Assembly: GCA_902585415.1 (NCBI GenBank)
Contig: CACIDN010000003.1
Coordinates: 50,430 to 114,429 of the forward strand
DNA length: 64,000 nt
Reading direction: 5' to 3'
DNA from: an uncultured Pelagibacteraceae bacterium
Lineage (GTDB): Bacteria > Pseudomonadota > Alphaproteobacteria > Pelagibacterales > Pelagibacteraceae
Position 1 is the stretch's first letter. Each line of letters opens with the position of its first letter. The position numbers and the translations under genes were made by a program. The notes under the pieces were generated by a model that was not told where the DNA came from, did not search any database, and saw only the letters and a list, made by a program, of their open reading frames with translations. This document shows, piece by piece, positions 1 through 9,352 of this stretch.

Positions 1-1
1 A

Positions 2-553
2 GTTGAAAGTATGGTTGGTTTAGTCCCAGCTGGAGGTGGATGTAAAGAAATGCTATGGAGATGGTCACAAACTTCTGAAGCAAAAAGCGATCCCGACTTT
101 GCCCCGTTAAAAGTTTTTGAAATTATTGGTTATGCAAAAACTGCCACTTCTCCAATTGAAGCTGAGCCTTTAAAATATTTAAGACCAAAGGATAAAAAAA
201 TAATGAATAGAAATAGTCTTTTTTCAGAATCAAAAAAAATAATAGATCAAAATCAAAATTTTAAATCACCTGACGAATGTACATTTAAATTATCAGGAAA
301 ACCATTAAAAGAAAAAATGATTAAGGTGCTGGAAAAACTTTATAATGAAAAAGTAATATTAGATCACGGAATGAAAGTTGGAACAGAACTTGCAAATGTC
401 TTAAGTGGTGGAGATACTACATCAGATAAATTATTAACTGAAGATAACTTATACGAATTAGAGCTTAAGTCATTTATGAGTCTAATTGAAACAGATCAGA
501 CTAAAGATAGAATAAGACATACACTAGCAACTGGAAAGCCACTAGTTAATTAA
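2..553 (+). CDS. 3-hydroxyacyl-CoA dehydrogenase/enoyl-CoA hydratase fusion, C-terminal part
   Basis: This is the C-terminal 183 residues or so of a protein whose start lies left of the window; the frame is open from base 2. The motif GLVPAGGGCKEM near the left edge is typical of crotonase-fold proteins, where it follows the active-site region. The remainder is the helical tail found in fused 3-hydroxyacyl-CoA dehydrogenase/enoyl-CoA hydratase proteins of alphaproteobacteria. The family acts in beta-oxidation, hydrating 2-enoyl-CoA and oxidising 3-hydroxyacyl-CoA with NAD. The dehydrogenase half is not visible here, so the fusion is inferred from the tail. The gene ends by overlapping the convergent cyclophilin gene by 8 bases. 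Confidence 0.7.
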   Translation, partial: VESMVGLVPAGGGCKEMLWRWSQTSEAKSDPDFAPLKVFEIIGYAKTATSPIEAEPLKYLRPKDKKIMNRNSLFSESKKIIDQNQNFKSPDECTFKLSGKPLKEKMIKVLEKLYNEKVILDHGMKVGTELANVLSGGDTTSDKLLTEDNLYELELKSFMSLIETDQTKDRIRHTLATGKPLVN

Positions 554-1199
554 TATCAGACAGTATTCTTAAAGAATTAATAAAATCCGGCCTTAAAACA
601 TATTCAGATTGGTCATTAAATTTAATTTTTTCTAAAGCAGAAATACCATAAATAACTCTTCCTAAAGGTGTATATTCACCCTCAAACAAAAGAGCGTCAG
701 TCAAAAGGATTAAAAATTCACTATCCTCTTCGTCTCCACTTTTACTTTTTGCAAAAGCTACTGTACCTTTTTTAAATTGAAATGGTTTATCTGTCTCTGG
801 TTTGATCAAATCATATTTGGATCTACCACTGCCGATATAAGTATAATTAATATTATCTTTCCTACCAAATTCGAGATCCCCGGCTTGCACTAAAAAATTT
901 TTAACAACTCTATGGAATGCAACATCGTCATATTCTTTGTTTTTAACCAACTTCTTAAACCTTTCTACTGAATTTGGTGAAATACTTGGAAAAAGTTCGA
1001 TTACAACATTACCACATGGAACATTTAAGATTACGATATTTTCAGGATTATTAAAACTCAATTTTGAAAAATTTACTTTTTCAACAAACAAACATTTATT
1101 TTTTATTAAAATAAAAGAAATTAAAGAAAAAATTGCAAGTAAAATTAAAAAAATTAGTAATAATTTTTCAGATTTTGATTGTTTGATTTTTTTTAGCAT
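546..1199 (-). CDS. Membrane-anchored cyclophilin-type peptidyl-prolyl isomerase
   Basis: The 217-residue product has one hydrophobic segment at about residues 11-32, a short linker, and a cyclophilin domain from about residue 55 to the end. The active-site block FHRVVKNFLVQAGD at about 95-108 matches the family pattern FHRVIxxFMxQGGD, with the catalytic arginine at position 97; the usual GGD is AGD. By family it accelerates cis-trans isomerisation of prolyl bonds, and the single N-terminal anchor suggests it works on the periplasmic face. It is shorter than PpiD and has no SurA-like domain. It lies two bases downstream of a secreted protein gene on the same strand, so the two are probably co-transcribed. 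Confidence 0.85.
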   Translation of the reverse strand: MLKKIKQSKSEKLLLIFLILLAIFSLISFILIKNKCLFVEKVNFSKLSFNNPENIVILNVPCGNVVIELFPSISPNSVERFKKLVKNKEYDDVAFHRVVKNFLVQAGDLEFGRKDNINYTYIGSGRSKYDLIKPETDKPFQFKKGTVAFAKSKSGDEEDSEFLILLTDALLFEGEYTPLGRVIYGISALEKIKFNDQSEYVLRPDFINSLRILSDIN

Positions 1200-1201
1200 T
1201 T

Positions 1202-1939
1202 TTAAAATTGATGTTTAGCATCTAATTTTTTAACTATATTTTTAATTGTTCTTACTTTTTTATTAAGTATCTCGTCTTTACCAATCATATCTAGAATTAA
1301 ATTATTGTCTGACATCATAAAAGAAAAAGTTTCCGCCATATCCTCAGATATTGTTGACTTTGCATATTCAGATATAAATCCTTCGCTATTGTAAATTTTT
1401 TCTAAGCTATAGTTATTAGAACATGTTGAACATGCTGAATACTTAAATTCTTTTGAATTTAAATTGTTCCAAGAAATATTTGAAAAATATTTGTTGAAGT
1501 TATGCTCGATTATATGAAAAATTTCATGATGTAAAACTCTTTCAAAATTTGAATTATTGGTATTAATATTTAAAATAAGTGTTTTCATCTCAGGGTTAGC
1601 AAATCCAAGTGCGGGTATTTCTGCTATTTTTAAATCACTACATAACACAATATATTTTAATTTAATCTTTCTAAAAAAATCATCGTTGTAACTATCGAAC
1701 CCTCTTTGAGCCTCTAAATATTTTTCATTAAAATTTTTATATATATTTTTTTTACAACTAACATTTTTAAAACCTGAACCAACAAAAAAATCTTTTTTGG
1801 GTTTTAAATAAGCTAAGGAGTTTTTATTTTCTAACTTATGTAGAGTTAAATTAGGTATTTTTATTAATTCGAGAATTTCATCAGCTTTAGCAACAAATGA
1901 CAACAATAATAACAATATTATATAAAAGTTTAATTTCAT
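1202..1939 (-). CDS. Putative secreted zinc metallopeptidase-like protein
   Basis: The best start is the ATG at 1937-1939, giving 245 residues that begin with a clear Sec signal peptide (a run of leucines, then VAKA before DEILEL). A longer frame from 2020 would overlap the divergent ureohydrolase gene and hide the signal peptide. The mature part holds HEIFH at residues 138-142, the HExxH zinc motif, and a downstream acidic segment SEDMAETF with Glu203 as a possible third ligand. A CSTC pair at 170-173 could form a disulfide. I do not recognise a named family. Periplasmic or surface proteolysis is inferred from the motif alone. Confidence 0.6.
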   Translation of the reverse strand: MKLNFYIILLLLLSFVAKADEILELIKIPNLTLHKLENKNSLAYLKPKKDFFVGSGFKNVSCKKNIYKNFNEKYLEAQRGFDSYNDDFFRKIKLKYIVLCSDLKIAEIPALGFANPEMKTLILNINTNNSNFERVLHHEIFHIIEHNFNKYFSNISWNNLNSKEFKYSACSTCSNNYSLEKIYNSEGFISEYAKSTISEDMAETFSFMMSDNNLILDMIGKDEILNKKVRTIKNIVKKLDAKHQF

Positions 1940-1990
1940 TGAAAAATTATGATTATACTTTAATCGAATATTATATGTTAGGTTAAATAA

Positions 1991-2947
1991 ATGAAGAAAA
2001 AAAATAAAGACACAGTTCAACCGATTAGCGGAACAATAGTTCCAAGATTTGCAGGACCAAGTACGTTTGCAAGATTACCAGAACTTAAAGACGTGGAAAA
2101 TTGCGATATAGCAATTGTAGGAATTCCTTTTGATGCTGGAACAAGTTATAGGCCGGGGGCAAGATTTGGGCCACAAAGTATCAGACAAGCATCTAGACAC
2201 TTAAGAACTAATTACCATCCAGATCACGATGTTGAACCATTTAAAGTACAACAAGTTGCAGACGCTGGCGATATTACTTGTAATCCATTTAATATAAAAG
2301 AGGCAATACACCAAATAGAAAATGGTGCTTTAGATCTTTTAAATCAAACACGTGGTATAATTAGTATGGGAGGAGATCATACAATTGCATTTCCGCTTTT
2401 AAGAGCAGTAAATAAAATTAACAAAGGACCGGTTGCTCTAGTACATTTCGATGCTCATCTTGATACTTGGGACACTTACATGGGTGCACCATTTACACAT
2501 GGAACACCATTTAGAAGGGCAAGAGAAGAGGGTTTATTCCTTGATAATGCATCAATGCATGTTGGAATTAGAGGCCCCCTATACAGCAGAGATGATTTAA
2601 AAAATGATCAAAATTTTGGATTTAAAATTGTTCATTGCGATGAATTCCAAACAGATGGAATTGAGAAGATAGTAAAAAAAATAAGAAAAAGAGTAGGTAA
2701 TAATCCATTATATCTTTCAATTGATATTGATGTATTGGATCCAGCTTTTGCACCAGGTACTGGGACACCAGAAATTGCAGGAATGACAACGAGAGAACTA
2801 GTAAATGTATTAAGAGGTTTGTCAGGATTAAATTTATTTTCAGCAGATGTTGTAGAGGTTTCACCTGCATATGATCACGCAGAGGTAACATCATTAGCTG
2901 CAGCAACTATAATTTATGAGTTGACAAATTTATTTGCAAAAAAATAA
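1991..2947 (+). CDS. speB: Agmatinase/guanidinobutyrase-like ureohydrolase
   Basis: The 318-residue protein has full-length arginase/agmatinase architecture. The manganese ligands are visible: GGDHT (His130), FDAHLD (Asp154, His156, Asp158) and SIDIDVLDP (Asp245, Asp247). The family hydrolyses guanidino compounds to urea plus an amine. The N-terminal region and the GGDHT form fit the agmatinase side more than arginase, but substrate cannot be read from motifs; guanidinobutyrate or guanidinopropionate are alternatives. The next gene, 20 bases downstream, is an aldehyde dehydrogenase, which suggests catabolism of an arginine-derived guanidino compound. The symbol is given for the family, not as proof of agmatine specificity. 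Confidence 0.85.
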   Translation: MKKKNKDTVQPISGTIVPRFAGPSTFARLPELKDVENCDIAIVGIPFDAGTSYRPGARFGPQSIRQASRHLRTNYHPDHDVEPFKVQQVADAGDITCNPFNIKEAIHQIENGALDLLNQTRGIISMGGDHTIAFPLLRAVNKINKGPVALVHFDAHLDTWDTYMGAPFTHGTPFRRAREEGLFLDNASMHVGIRGPLYSRDDLKNDQNFGFKIVHCDEFQTDGIEKIVKKIRKRVGNNPLYLSIDIDVLDPAFAPGTGTPEIAGMTTRELVNVLRGLSGLNLFSADVVEVSPAYDHAEVTSLAAATIIYELTNLFAKK

Positions 2948-2967
2948 AGATCAGATAATTTTGTAAG

Positions 2968-4398
2968 ATGTTAGATAAAAGAAATTTTTATATAAATGGG
3001 GAATGGGTAAAACCTTCTAGCCAAAATGAAATAGAAGTAATTAATCCTGCTACAGAAAAAGTTTGTACTGTAATTTCTTTAGGAAATAAAAAAGATGTTG
3101 ATGACGCAGTATTTGCTGCTAAAAAAGCTTTCAAAACCTGGGCATTTGTATCAAAAGAAGAGAAAGTAGACTTATTAGAAAGTTTATATACACTTTACAA
3201 AAAAAGATGGGATGATTTTGCAAATGCAATAACTCTTGAAATGGGTGCCCCAAAAGAATTTGCAACAAAGCTTCAAGTGGGGGCTGGAGCAGCCCATATC
3301 AAAACTTTTATAAAATATTTAAAAGATTTTGAATTCGATAGACCTGTTAATGATGAATTACAAAATCAGAAAATCATTTATGAGCCAAAAGGAGTATGTG
3401 CTCTAATCACGCCTTGGAATTGGCCAATGAATCAAGTTTGTTTAAAAGTTATACCTGCATTAGCTTCAGGATGCACAATGATTTTAAAACCATCTGAAAT
3501 CGCACCATTATCTTCAATGATACTTACAGAAATAATTCATGAGGTAAAATTTCCGAAAGGAGTTTTCAATCTTATAAATGGTGATGGCTCAACAACAGGT
3601 GAAGCATTAACTAGCCATCCCGATATTGATATGATTTCATTTACAGGTTCTACAAGAGCAGGTGCGTTAATTTCCCAAAATGCTGCAAAAGATTTCAAGA
3701 GAATAAGTTTAGAGCTTGGAGGCAAAGGTGCAAATATTATTTTTAAAGATGCTAAACCTGATGCAATTGAAAAAGGGGCTTCCAGATGTTTTAAAAATTC
3801 AGGCCAATCATGTAATGCGCCAACTAGAATGCTTGTGGAAAAGTCAATTTATAACGAGGTAATTGAAAGGGTTAAAAAGTATACTAATGATCTAGAAGTG
3901 GGAGACCCTACTAAAGAAGGCAATCATATAGGACCAGTAGTTTCACATCAGCAATACGAAAAAGTACAAAAACTTATAAAAAAAGGTATAGACGAGGGAG
4001 CTAAACTTGTTGCCGGTGGGACAGGTAAACCAAAAGGTTTAAATAAAGGTTATTACGTAAAACCTACAGCCTTTGCGAATGTTAATAATAAAATGGAGAT
4101 TGCTAGAACAGAAATATTTGGACCTGTTCTTTCAATAATACCATTTGAAAGTGAAGAAGAAGCTATCGAAATTGCAAATGACACAAATTATGGCTTAGCA
4201 AATTATATACAAACTCAAGATAAAGAAAAAGCAAATAGAGTAGCAAGAAAATTAAGATCAGGAATGGTCGATATAAATGGAGCAGGTTTAGCTGCAGACT
4301 CTCCTTTCGGTGGGTATAAACATTCTGGAATAGGAAGAGAGGCAGGCAAAGAAGGTCTTATTGAATTTCTTGAAGTCAAAGCAGTAGGTGGGATTTAA
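2968..4398 (+). CDS. NAD(P)-dependent aldehyde dehydrogenase
   Basis: This is a canonical 476-residue ALDH-superfamily enzyme oxidising an aldehyde to the acid. Visible landmarks are TPWNWPMNQ (oxyanion Asn region), FTGSTRAG in the Rossmann part, the general base Glu249 in LELGGKG, and the nucleophile Cys282 in NSGQSCNAP. The C-terminal HSGIGREAGKEG is also typical. It follows the ureohydrolase gene with a 20-base gap and is probably in the same transcript, so an aminoaldehyde from guanidino or polyamine breakdown is a reasonable but unproven substrate. It ends directly against the convergent argE gene, with no intergenic base. Confidence 0.9.
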   Translation: MLDKRNFYINGEWVKPSSQNEIEVINPATEKVCTVISLGNKKDVDDAVFAAKKAFKTWAFVSKEEKVDLLESLYTLYKKRWDDFANAITLEMGAPKEFATKLQVGAGAAHIKTFIKYLKDFEFDRPVNDELQNQKIIYEPKGVCALITPWNWPMNQVCLKVIPALASGCTMILKPSEIAPLSSMILTEIIHEVKFPKGVFNLINGDGSTTGEALTSHPDIDMISFTGSTRAGALISQNAAKDFKRISLELGGKGANIIFKDAKPDAIEKGASRCFKNSGQSCNAPTRMLVEKSIYNEVIERVKKYTNDLEVGDPTKEGNHIGPVVSHQQYEKVQKLIKKGIDEGAKLVAGGTGKPKGLNKGYYVKPTAFANVNNKMEIARTEIFGPVLSIIPFESEEEAIEIANDTNYGLANYIQTQDKEKANRVARKLRSGMVDINGAGLAADSPFGGYKHSGIGREAGKEGLIEFLEVKAVGGI

Positions 4399-5589
4399 TT
4401 AATTTAATTCAGACTTTTTTTTTAATTTATCAAGAAATTTAAGACATTTTTTGATTTCAGTTAATTCGATAAACTCATCAACCGTATGAGCTTGTTTAAT
4501 AGAGCCTGGTCCACAAACAACCGTACTAATACCTATTTCTTGAAACAATCCTGCTTCTGTACCAAAAGAAACTACATTTCTTGAATTATCACCTGTTATA
4601 CTTGACACAAATTCACATGCCTCAGATTTTTCCTTTCGGTCAAAACCAATTATTTCTCCAATAATTTCTTTTACAATTTTTGAATCTGGATAAGTTTTTT
4701 TCATTTCAGGTTGCAAATTTTTATTTATAAATTTATCAATTTCTTTATTTACATATTCCCCATCTTCTTTGATAGCAGGCCTTAACTCCCAATCAACTTT
4801 ACATTTATCTGCAATAACATTTCTTGCGATACCCCCAGATATACCACCAATTTGTAGAGTCGTATAAGGTGGATCAAAGATAGAATTTCTTGGTGGATTA
4901 TTTTTTAAATATTTTCTAATCTCTAAAAGTTTTTGTATAAAATTAGAAGCATACTCAATAGCATTTACCCCTTTATCAGGGTGTGAACTGTGACCTGCCA
5001 ATCCATAAAAATGAGTTGTATACTCATAACACCCTTTGTGTGCATCTATAATTTTCATGTTTGTGGGTTCGCCAACTATACAAATTGCATCTATAATATT
5101 TCTTTTTTTTAATTCTTTAATTAACAAAGGTGCACCTTGACAAGCTGTCTCCTCATCAAATGTAAATGAAAAGTGAAGATCTCTATTTATATTTGAACTT
5201 GAGAAAATTGGTGCATAAGCTAGTAAACATGAAAGAAATCCCTTCATATCACATGACCCTCGTCCATATAATTTTTCATTTTTTATAGTTGCTTTGAAAG
5301 GATCTGTTGACCAACCCTTTGAAACAGGGACAACATCAGTATGTCCAGATAAAATAATTGGTTTTTTACCATTTTTATTTTTTGATTTAATAGTAGCAAA
5401 AAGATTTACTCTTTTTCGATTAGAGTCATAAATTTTAAATGACTCTGCACCCAGGTTATTAAAAATGTTTTCACAATAATTTATTATAGAATTATTATCC
5501 TCCCCTGAAATTGATTTAAAAGCTATCAGGTCAGAGAGTATTTTCAACGAACTATTGAATGTTTTATCTAAATTATTTTCTGTACTCAT
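4399..5589 (-). CDS. argE: Acetylornithine deacetylase (M20 family)
   Basis: The 396-residue M20 metallohydrolase carries the expected zinc-site segments in order: SGHTDVVPVSKGWSTDPF, LYGRGSCDMKGF with the bridging Asp, TFDEETACQG with the catalytic Glu, and a C-terminal GPGSIKQAHTVDEFI containing the last His ligand. These details, especially the arrangement around GRGSCDMKG and AHTVDEF, fit ArgE, which releases ornithine and acetate from N-acetylornithine. A related M20 deacylase is the alternative. It is divergent from csaA with only 27 bases between starts, so the two promoters must overlap or lie inside coding sequence. Confidence 0.85.
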   Translation of the reverse strand: MSTENNLDKTFNSSLKILSDLIAFKSISGEDNNSIINYCENIFNNLGAESFKIYDSNRKRVNLFATIKSKNKNGKKPIILSGHTDVVPVSKGWSTDPFKATIKNEKLYGRGSCDMKGFLSCLLAYAPIFSSSNINRDLHFSFTFDEETACQGAPLLIKELKKRNIIDAICIVGEPTNMKIIDAHKGCYEYTTHFYGLAGHSSHPDKGVNAIEYASNFIQKLLEIRKYLKNNPPRNSIFDPPYTTLQIGGISGGIARNVIADKCKVDWELRPAIKEDGEYVNKEIDKFINKNLQPEMKKTYPDSKIVKEIIGEIIGFDRKEKSEACEFVSSITGDNSRNVVSFGTEAGLFQEIGISTVVCGPGSIKQAHTVDEFIELTEIKKCLKFLDKLKKKSELN

Positions 5590-5616
5590 ATGTAAAATTA
5601 ATTATATATTAATTTC

Positions 5617-5958
5617 ATGAAAGAACAAATAACCTATGATATTTTTGACAAAGTAGATATCAGAATTGGTACGGTAATTTCAGTTAAAAAAAATGAAAAA
5701 GCAAGAAAACCATCGCTTGTAATTAAAGTAGACTTTGGAAAAGATATAGGAGTTAGACAATCTTCTGCCCAAATTACTCACTATTATAATAAAGAAAATT
5801 TAGTGAATAAACAAGTGATTGGTGTCTGCAATTTTCCTGAAAAAAATATTGCTGGGGTAGTCTCACAAGTTTTAATATTAGGAGCTATCGATTCAGTTGG
5901 TAAGGTAGTTTTATTGCACCCGTCTCAAAAGACTGATAATGGATTACCAATTGCTTAA
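5617..5958 (+). CDS. csaA: CsaA-type tRNA-binding domain protein
   Basis: The 113-residue protein is a single OB-fold tRNA-binding domain, beginning ITYDIFDKVDIRIGTV and continuing through ARKPSLVIKVDFG to VLILGA and LLHPSQ. This is the pattern of CsaA, a dimeric tRNA-binding, chaperone-like protein also found fused to methionyl-tRNA synthetase in other proteins. The length is normal for a stand-alone CsaA. The cellular role is poorly defined across the family. It sits alone between argE (divergent) and acnA. Confidence 0.9.
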   Translation: MKEQITYDIFDKVDIRIGTVISVKKNEKARKPSLVIKVDFGKDIGVRQSSAQITHYYNKENLVNKQVIGVCNFPEKNIAGVVSQVLILGAIDSVGKVVLLHPSQKTDNGLPIA

Positions 5959-6042
5959 ATATTAGAGAATTTTGCGACAAATGATAGTTTTATTAAATTG
6001 TTTATTCGTGCTAAATCAAATTCTATCTAATACTTAATATAT

Positions 6043-8712
6043 ATGAAACCAGGTAATAAAAATTCGTTTAAATCTTTAACAACGATCAAAATTAATAATA
6101 AAGAATATTTTTATTATTCATTAAGAATAGCTGAAAAAAATGGGCTTGAAGGCGTATCCAAACTTCCAAAATCGTTAAAAGTTCTTTTGGAAAATCTATT
6201 AAGATATGAAGATGAAAAATCTGTGACAAGATCTCAAATTTTAGCTTTACAAAGTTGGTTAAAAAATAAAAAATCAGAAACTGAAATAGCGTATAGACCT
6301 GCAAGAGTTTTATTACAAGACTATACAGGTATACCAGCTGTTGCTGATTTAGCGGCTATGAGAGAAGCAGTCAAAGAGAAAAATAAAGATCCAAACAAAA
6401 TAAACCCACTATCATCTGTAGATCTAGTAATTGATCACTCGGTTCAGGTTGATAAATATTCTACTTTAAATTCTCTTAAAGAAAATGTTGAAATCGAATT
6501 TAAAAGAAATGCCGAAAGGTATTCATTCCTTAAGTGGGGTCAACAAGCGTTTAATAATTTTAGAATTGTTCCTCCTGGAACAGGTATTTGTCATCAAGTA
6601 AATTTAGAATACTTATCAAAGGTTGTTTGGATGGAGAAATTTAACGATAATAACTATATATTTCCTGATACTCTTGTTGGAACCGATAGCCATACTACAA
6701 TGGTCAATGGTTTATCAGTTTTAGGATGGGGTGTTGGAGGTATTGAAGCAGAGGCGGGTATGCTTGGTCAACCTATCTCTATGTTAATACCTGAGGTTGT
6801 TGGATTTGAAATGAAAAACAAACTTACTGAGGGTACAACAGCAACGGATTTGGTCCTTACAGTTGTTAAAATGTTAAGGGACAAAGGGGTAGTTGGCAAA
6901 TTTGTCGAATTTTACGGTGAAGGTTTGAAAAATTTAACATTAGCAGACAGAGCCACAATAGCTAATATGGCACCAGAGTACGGAGCAACTTGTGGATTTT
7001 TTCCAATAGATGACGAGACTTTAAAATATTTAGAATTTTCAGGTAGAGATAAAAATCAGTTAGAAGTAGTAAAAAAATATGCGACTGAACAAGGTCTATG
7101 GGCAAGCAGCGACATAGAATTTAGTGACACATTAAATTTAGATATGTCAACTGTAGTTCCAACAATATCAGGACCTAGGAGACCTCAGGATAAGGTCTTG
7201 CTTACAGACGCATCGCAAAATTTTAGTGAAAATTTTAAAAAATACACTAAAAGAGATCATTTTTTAAAAGTAAAAGTTAAAAACTCAGATTTTGAAATAA
7301 ATGATGGTTCAATTTTAATTGCTGCAATTACGTCTTGTACAAATACCTCAAATCCAAATGTACTTATTGGCGCAGGCCTTTTAGCGAAAAAAGCTACAGA
7401 ATTAGGTTTAAATTCTAAACCTTGGGTCAAAACCTCGCTTGCACCTGGATCTCAAGTAGTAACTGATTATCTAGAGAGAGCAGGTCTAAATACATATTTA
7501 GATAATCTAGGTTTTAATTTAGTTGGATATGGCTGCACTACTTGTATAGGTAATTCCGGACCTTTGGCAGAAAATATTTCTGACTCTGTAATTAAAAATA
7601 ATTTATACGCAGTATCTGTTCTTTCTGGAAATAGAAATTTTGAAGGAAGAATATCTCCTTTAATAAAAGCAAATTATTTAGCATCGCCCCCTTTAGTTGT
7701 AGCGTATGCTATCGCAGGTAATATGCAAATTGATCTCTATAAAGAACCACTAGGTAAATCTAAAGACGGAAAGGAAATATATTTGAGTGACATTTGGCCA
7801 TCTAATAAAGAAATTGATGAAATTTTAAAAGAATCTTTAAATGCATCAATGTTTATTAAAAGATATTCAGATGTATCGAAAGGTCCAGACCAATGGCAAA
7901 AAATTAAAACTAAAGAGTCTAGCATTTACGATTGGAATGAAAATTCCACATATGTTAAAAAACCGCCTTTCTTTGAAAACTTAAAAGATGAACCCGAAAA
8001 ATTTCAAGATATCGACAATGCTAGGCCACTTTTAATTTTAGGTGACATGGTTACTACTGACCACATTTCTCCTGCTGGGTCCATTCAAAAAGACAGTCCA
8101 ACTGGTGAATATTTCATGAAAAATCAGGTTCTTCAAAAAGATTTTAATTCATATGGTTCAAGGAGAGGAAATCACGAAGTTATGACAAGAGGAACATTTG
8201 CAAATATAAGAATAAGAAATGAGATGGCTCCTGGAACAGAGGGCGGTTTCACAAAATTATATCCAGATGAGAAAATAATGCCTGTTTATGATGCTGTAGT
8301 TGAATACAAAAAGAGAGGCACAGACTTAGTTGTAATTGGAGGCAAAGAATATGGCACTGGGTCTTCAAGAGACTGGGCTGCAAAAGGAACAAAGTTATTA
8401 GGAATTAAATCAGTATTAGCAGAAAGCTTTGAGAGAATTCACAGATCTAATCTTATTGGAATGGGAGTATTACCACTTCAATTTATTAGTGGTCAAAATA
8501 GAAAAAAATTAAAATTAGAAGGCTCTGAATTAATTTCTATTAAAGGGATTAAAGAAGGTCTTAAACCAGGAGATAAAGTGTTGGTCGAATTTAAATATAA
8601 AAACGGAGATACAAAAAAAGTCGAAATGCTTTGCAGGATCGATACTAATAATGAACTTGAATATTTTAAACACGGTGGAATTCTACAATATGTTCTAAGA
8701 AATATGATTTAA
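6043..8712 (+). CDS. acnA: Aconitate hydratase A
   Basis: The 889-residue protein is a full-length AcnA/IRP-type aconitase interconverting citrate and isocitrate in the TCA cycle and glyoxylate bypass. The three [4Fe-4S] ligands are visible as Cys432 in TSCTNTSNP and Cys498 and Cys501 in GCTTCIGNSG. The swivel domain contains GDMVTTDHISPAGSI and GTGSSRDWAAKG. The start at 6043 follows an 84-base gap after csaA. The next gene begins after a single base, so acnA probably leads a transcript that also encodes the two envelope proteins behind it. An isocitrate lyase elsewhere in the window (58024) uses its product. Confidence 0.97.
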   Translation: MKPGNKNSFKSLTTIKINNKEYFYYSLRIAEKNGLEGVSKLPKSLKVLLENLLRYEDEKSVTRSQILALQSWLKNKKSETEIAYRPARVLLQDYTGIPAVADLAAMREAVKEKNKDPNKINPLSSVDLVIDHSVQVDKYSTLNSLKENVEIEFKRNAERYSFLKWGQQAFNNFRIVPPGTGICHQVNLEYLSKVVWMEKFNDNNYIFPDTLVGTDSHTTMVNGLSVLGWGVGGIEAEAGMLGQPISMLIPEVVGFEMKNKLTEGTTATDLVLTVVKMLRDKGVVGKFVEFYGEGLKNLTLADRATIANMAPEYGATCGFFPIDDETLKYLEFSGRDKNQLEVVKKYATEQGLWASSDIEFSDTLNLDMSTVVPTISGPRRPQDKVLLTDASQNFSENFKKYTKRDHFLKVKVKNSDFEINDGSILIAAITSCTNTSNPNVLIGAGLLAKKATELGLNSKPWVKTSLAPGSQVVTDYLERAGLNTYLDNLGFNLVGYGCTTCIGNSGPLAENISDSVIKNNLYAVSVLSGNRNFEGRISPLIKANYLASPPLVVAYAIAGNMQIDLYKEPLGKSKDGKEIYLSDIWPSNKEIDEILKESLNASMFIKRYSDVSKGPDQWQKIKTKESSIYDWNENSTYVKKPPFFENLKDEPEKFQDIDNARPLLILGDMVTTDHISPAGSIQKDSPTGEYFMKNQVLQKDFNSYGSRRGNHEVMTRGTFANIRIRNEMAPGTEGGFTKLYPDEKIMPVYDAVVEYKKRGTDLVVIGGKEYGTGSSRDWAAKGTKLLGIKSVLAESFERIHRSNLIGMGVLPLQFISGQNRKKLKLEGSELISIKGIKEGLKPGDKVLVEFKYKNGDTKKVEMLCRIDTNNELEYFKHGGILQYVLRNMI

Positions 8713-8713
8713 A

Positions 8714-9352
8714 ATGGACGAAGATATTGAAATTATAAATCAAAACACACGACAATTATTAATAAAAAATTTTTTAAAGAAAAACTATAAGAAAATAATA
8801 TTTCTTTTTTCCTCTTTGATATTTATTTTAATATTTTTTTTTGGCTTTCAAGAGGTGCAGGATAGAAAAAAAAATAGGCTTGCTGAAAAATTTAATAATA
8901 TAATTTTTGATAAAAGTTTAACTAATGAAAACTATATTAAAAGTCAAATGATCGAGATAGTAAATGCCAAAGATAGCACTTACTCAATACTTGCGCTTTA
9001 TTTTTTAATTGAAAACAAATTGTTAGATAATCAAATCGAAATTAATAAATTGTTCGATCTAATAATTTCAATTAGTAAAAAAGAAGATAAAAAATTGATC
9101 ATATTCAAAAAAGCACTATTTAATTCAGATAAATTAACTGATAATGAAATTTTATCCATACTACAACCTATAATTAATTCTGACAGTATCTGGAAACAAC
9201 ATGCACTTTTATTAATGGCAGACTTGTACTTTAACACAAAACAATTCAATAAATCTCGTGAATTTTTAAATAAAATCCTTGATTTAGAAATAACTAACCA
9301 AAAAATAAAAATAGATGTTCAAAAAAGATTAAATAGGGATTTTAGTGAATAA
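8714..9352 (+). CDS. YfgM-like membrane-anchored tetratricopeptide protein
   Basis: The 212-residue protein has a short charged N-terminus, one transmembrane helix at about residues 27-44, and a helical C-terminal domain that looks like degenerate tetratricopeptide repeats. This architecture, and the position directly before a BamB-like gene, match the YfgM/AncA-type proteins that sit with bamB and der in proteobacteria and associate with the translocon and periplasmic chaperones. Sequence identity to YfgM is not obvious by eye, so context carries much of the assignment. It starts one base after acnA and overlaps the next gene by 8 bases. Confidence 0.6.
   Translation: MDEDIEIINQNTRQLLIKNFLKKNYKKIIFLFSSLIFILIFFFGFQEVQDRKKNRLAEKFNNIIFDKSLTNENYIKSQMIEIVNAKDSTYSILALYFLIENKLLDNQIEINKLFDLIISISKKEDKKLIIFKKALFNSDKLTDNEILSILQPIINSDSIWKQHALLLMADLYFNTKQFNKSREFLNKILDLEITNQKIKIDVQKRLNRDFSE

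Noticed and set aside
937..1218. Plus-strand ORF of 93 residues
   Set aside because: It is antisense to the cyclophilin gene, and its product is a low-complexity reverse reading with no family features.
1940..2020. Longer N-terminus for the HExxH protein, reading upstream to 2020
   Set aside because: It would overlap the divergent ureohydrolase gene and place an odd sequence before an intact signal peptide; the internal ATG at 1937-1939 is better.
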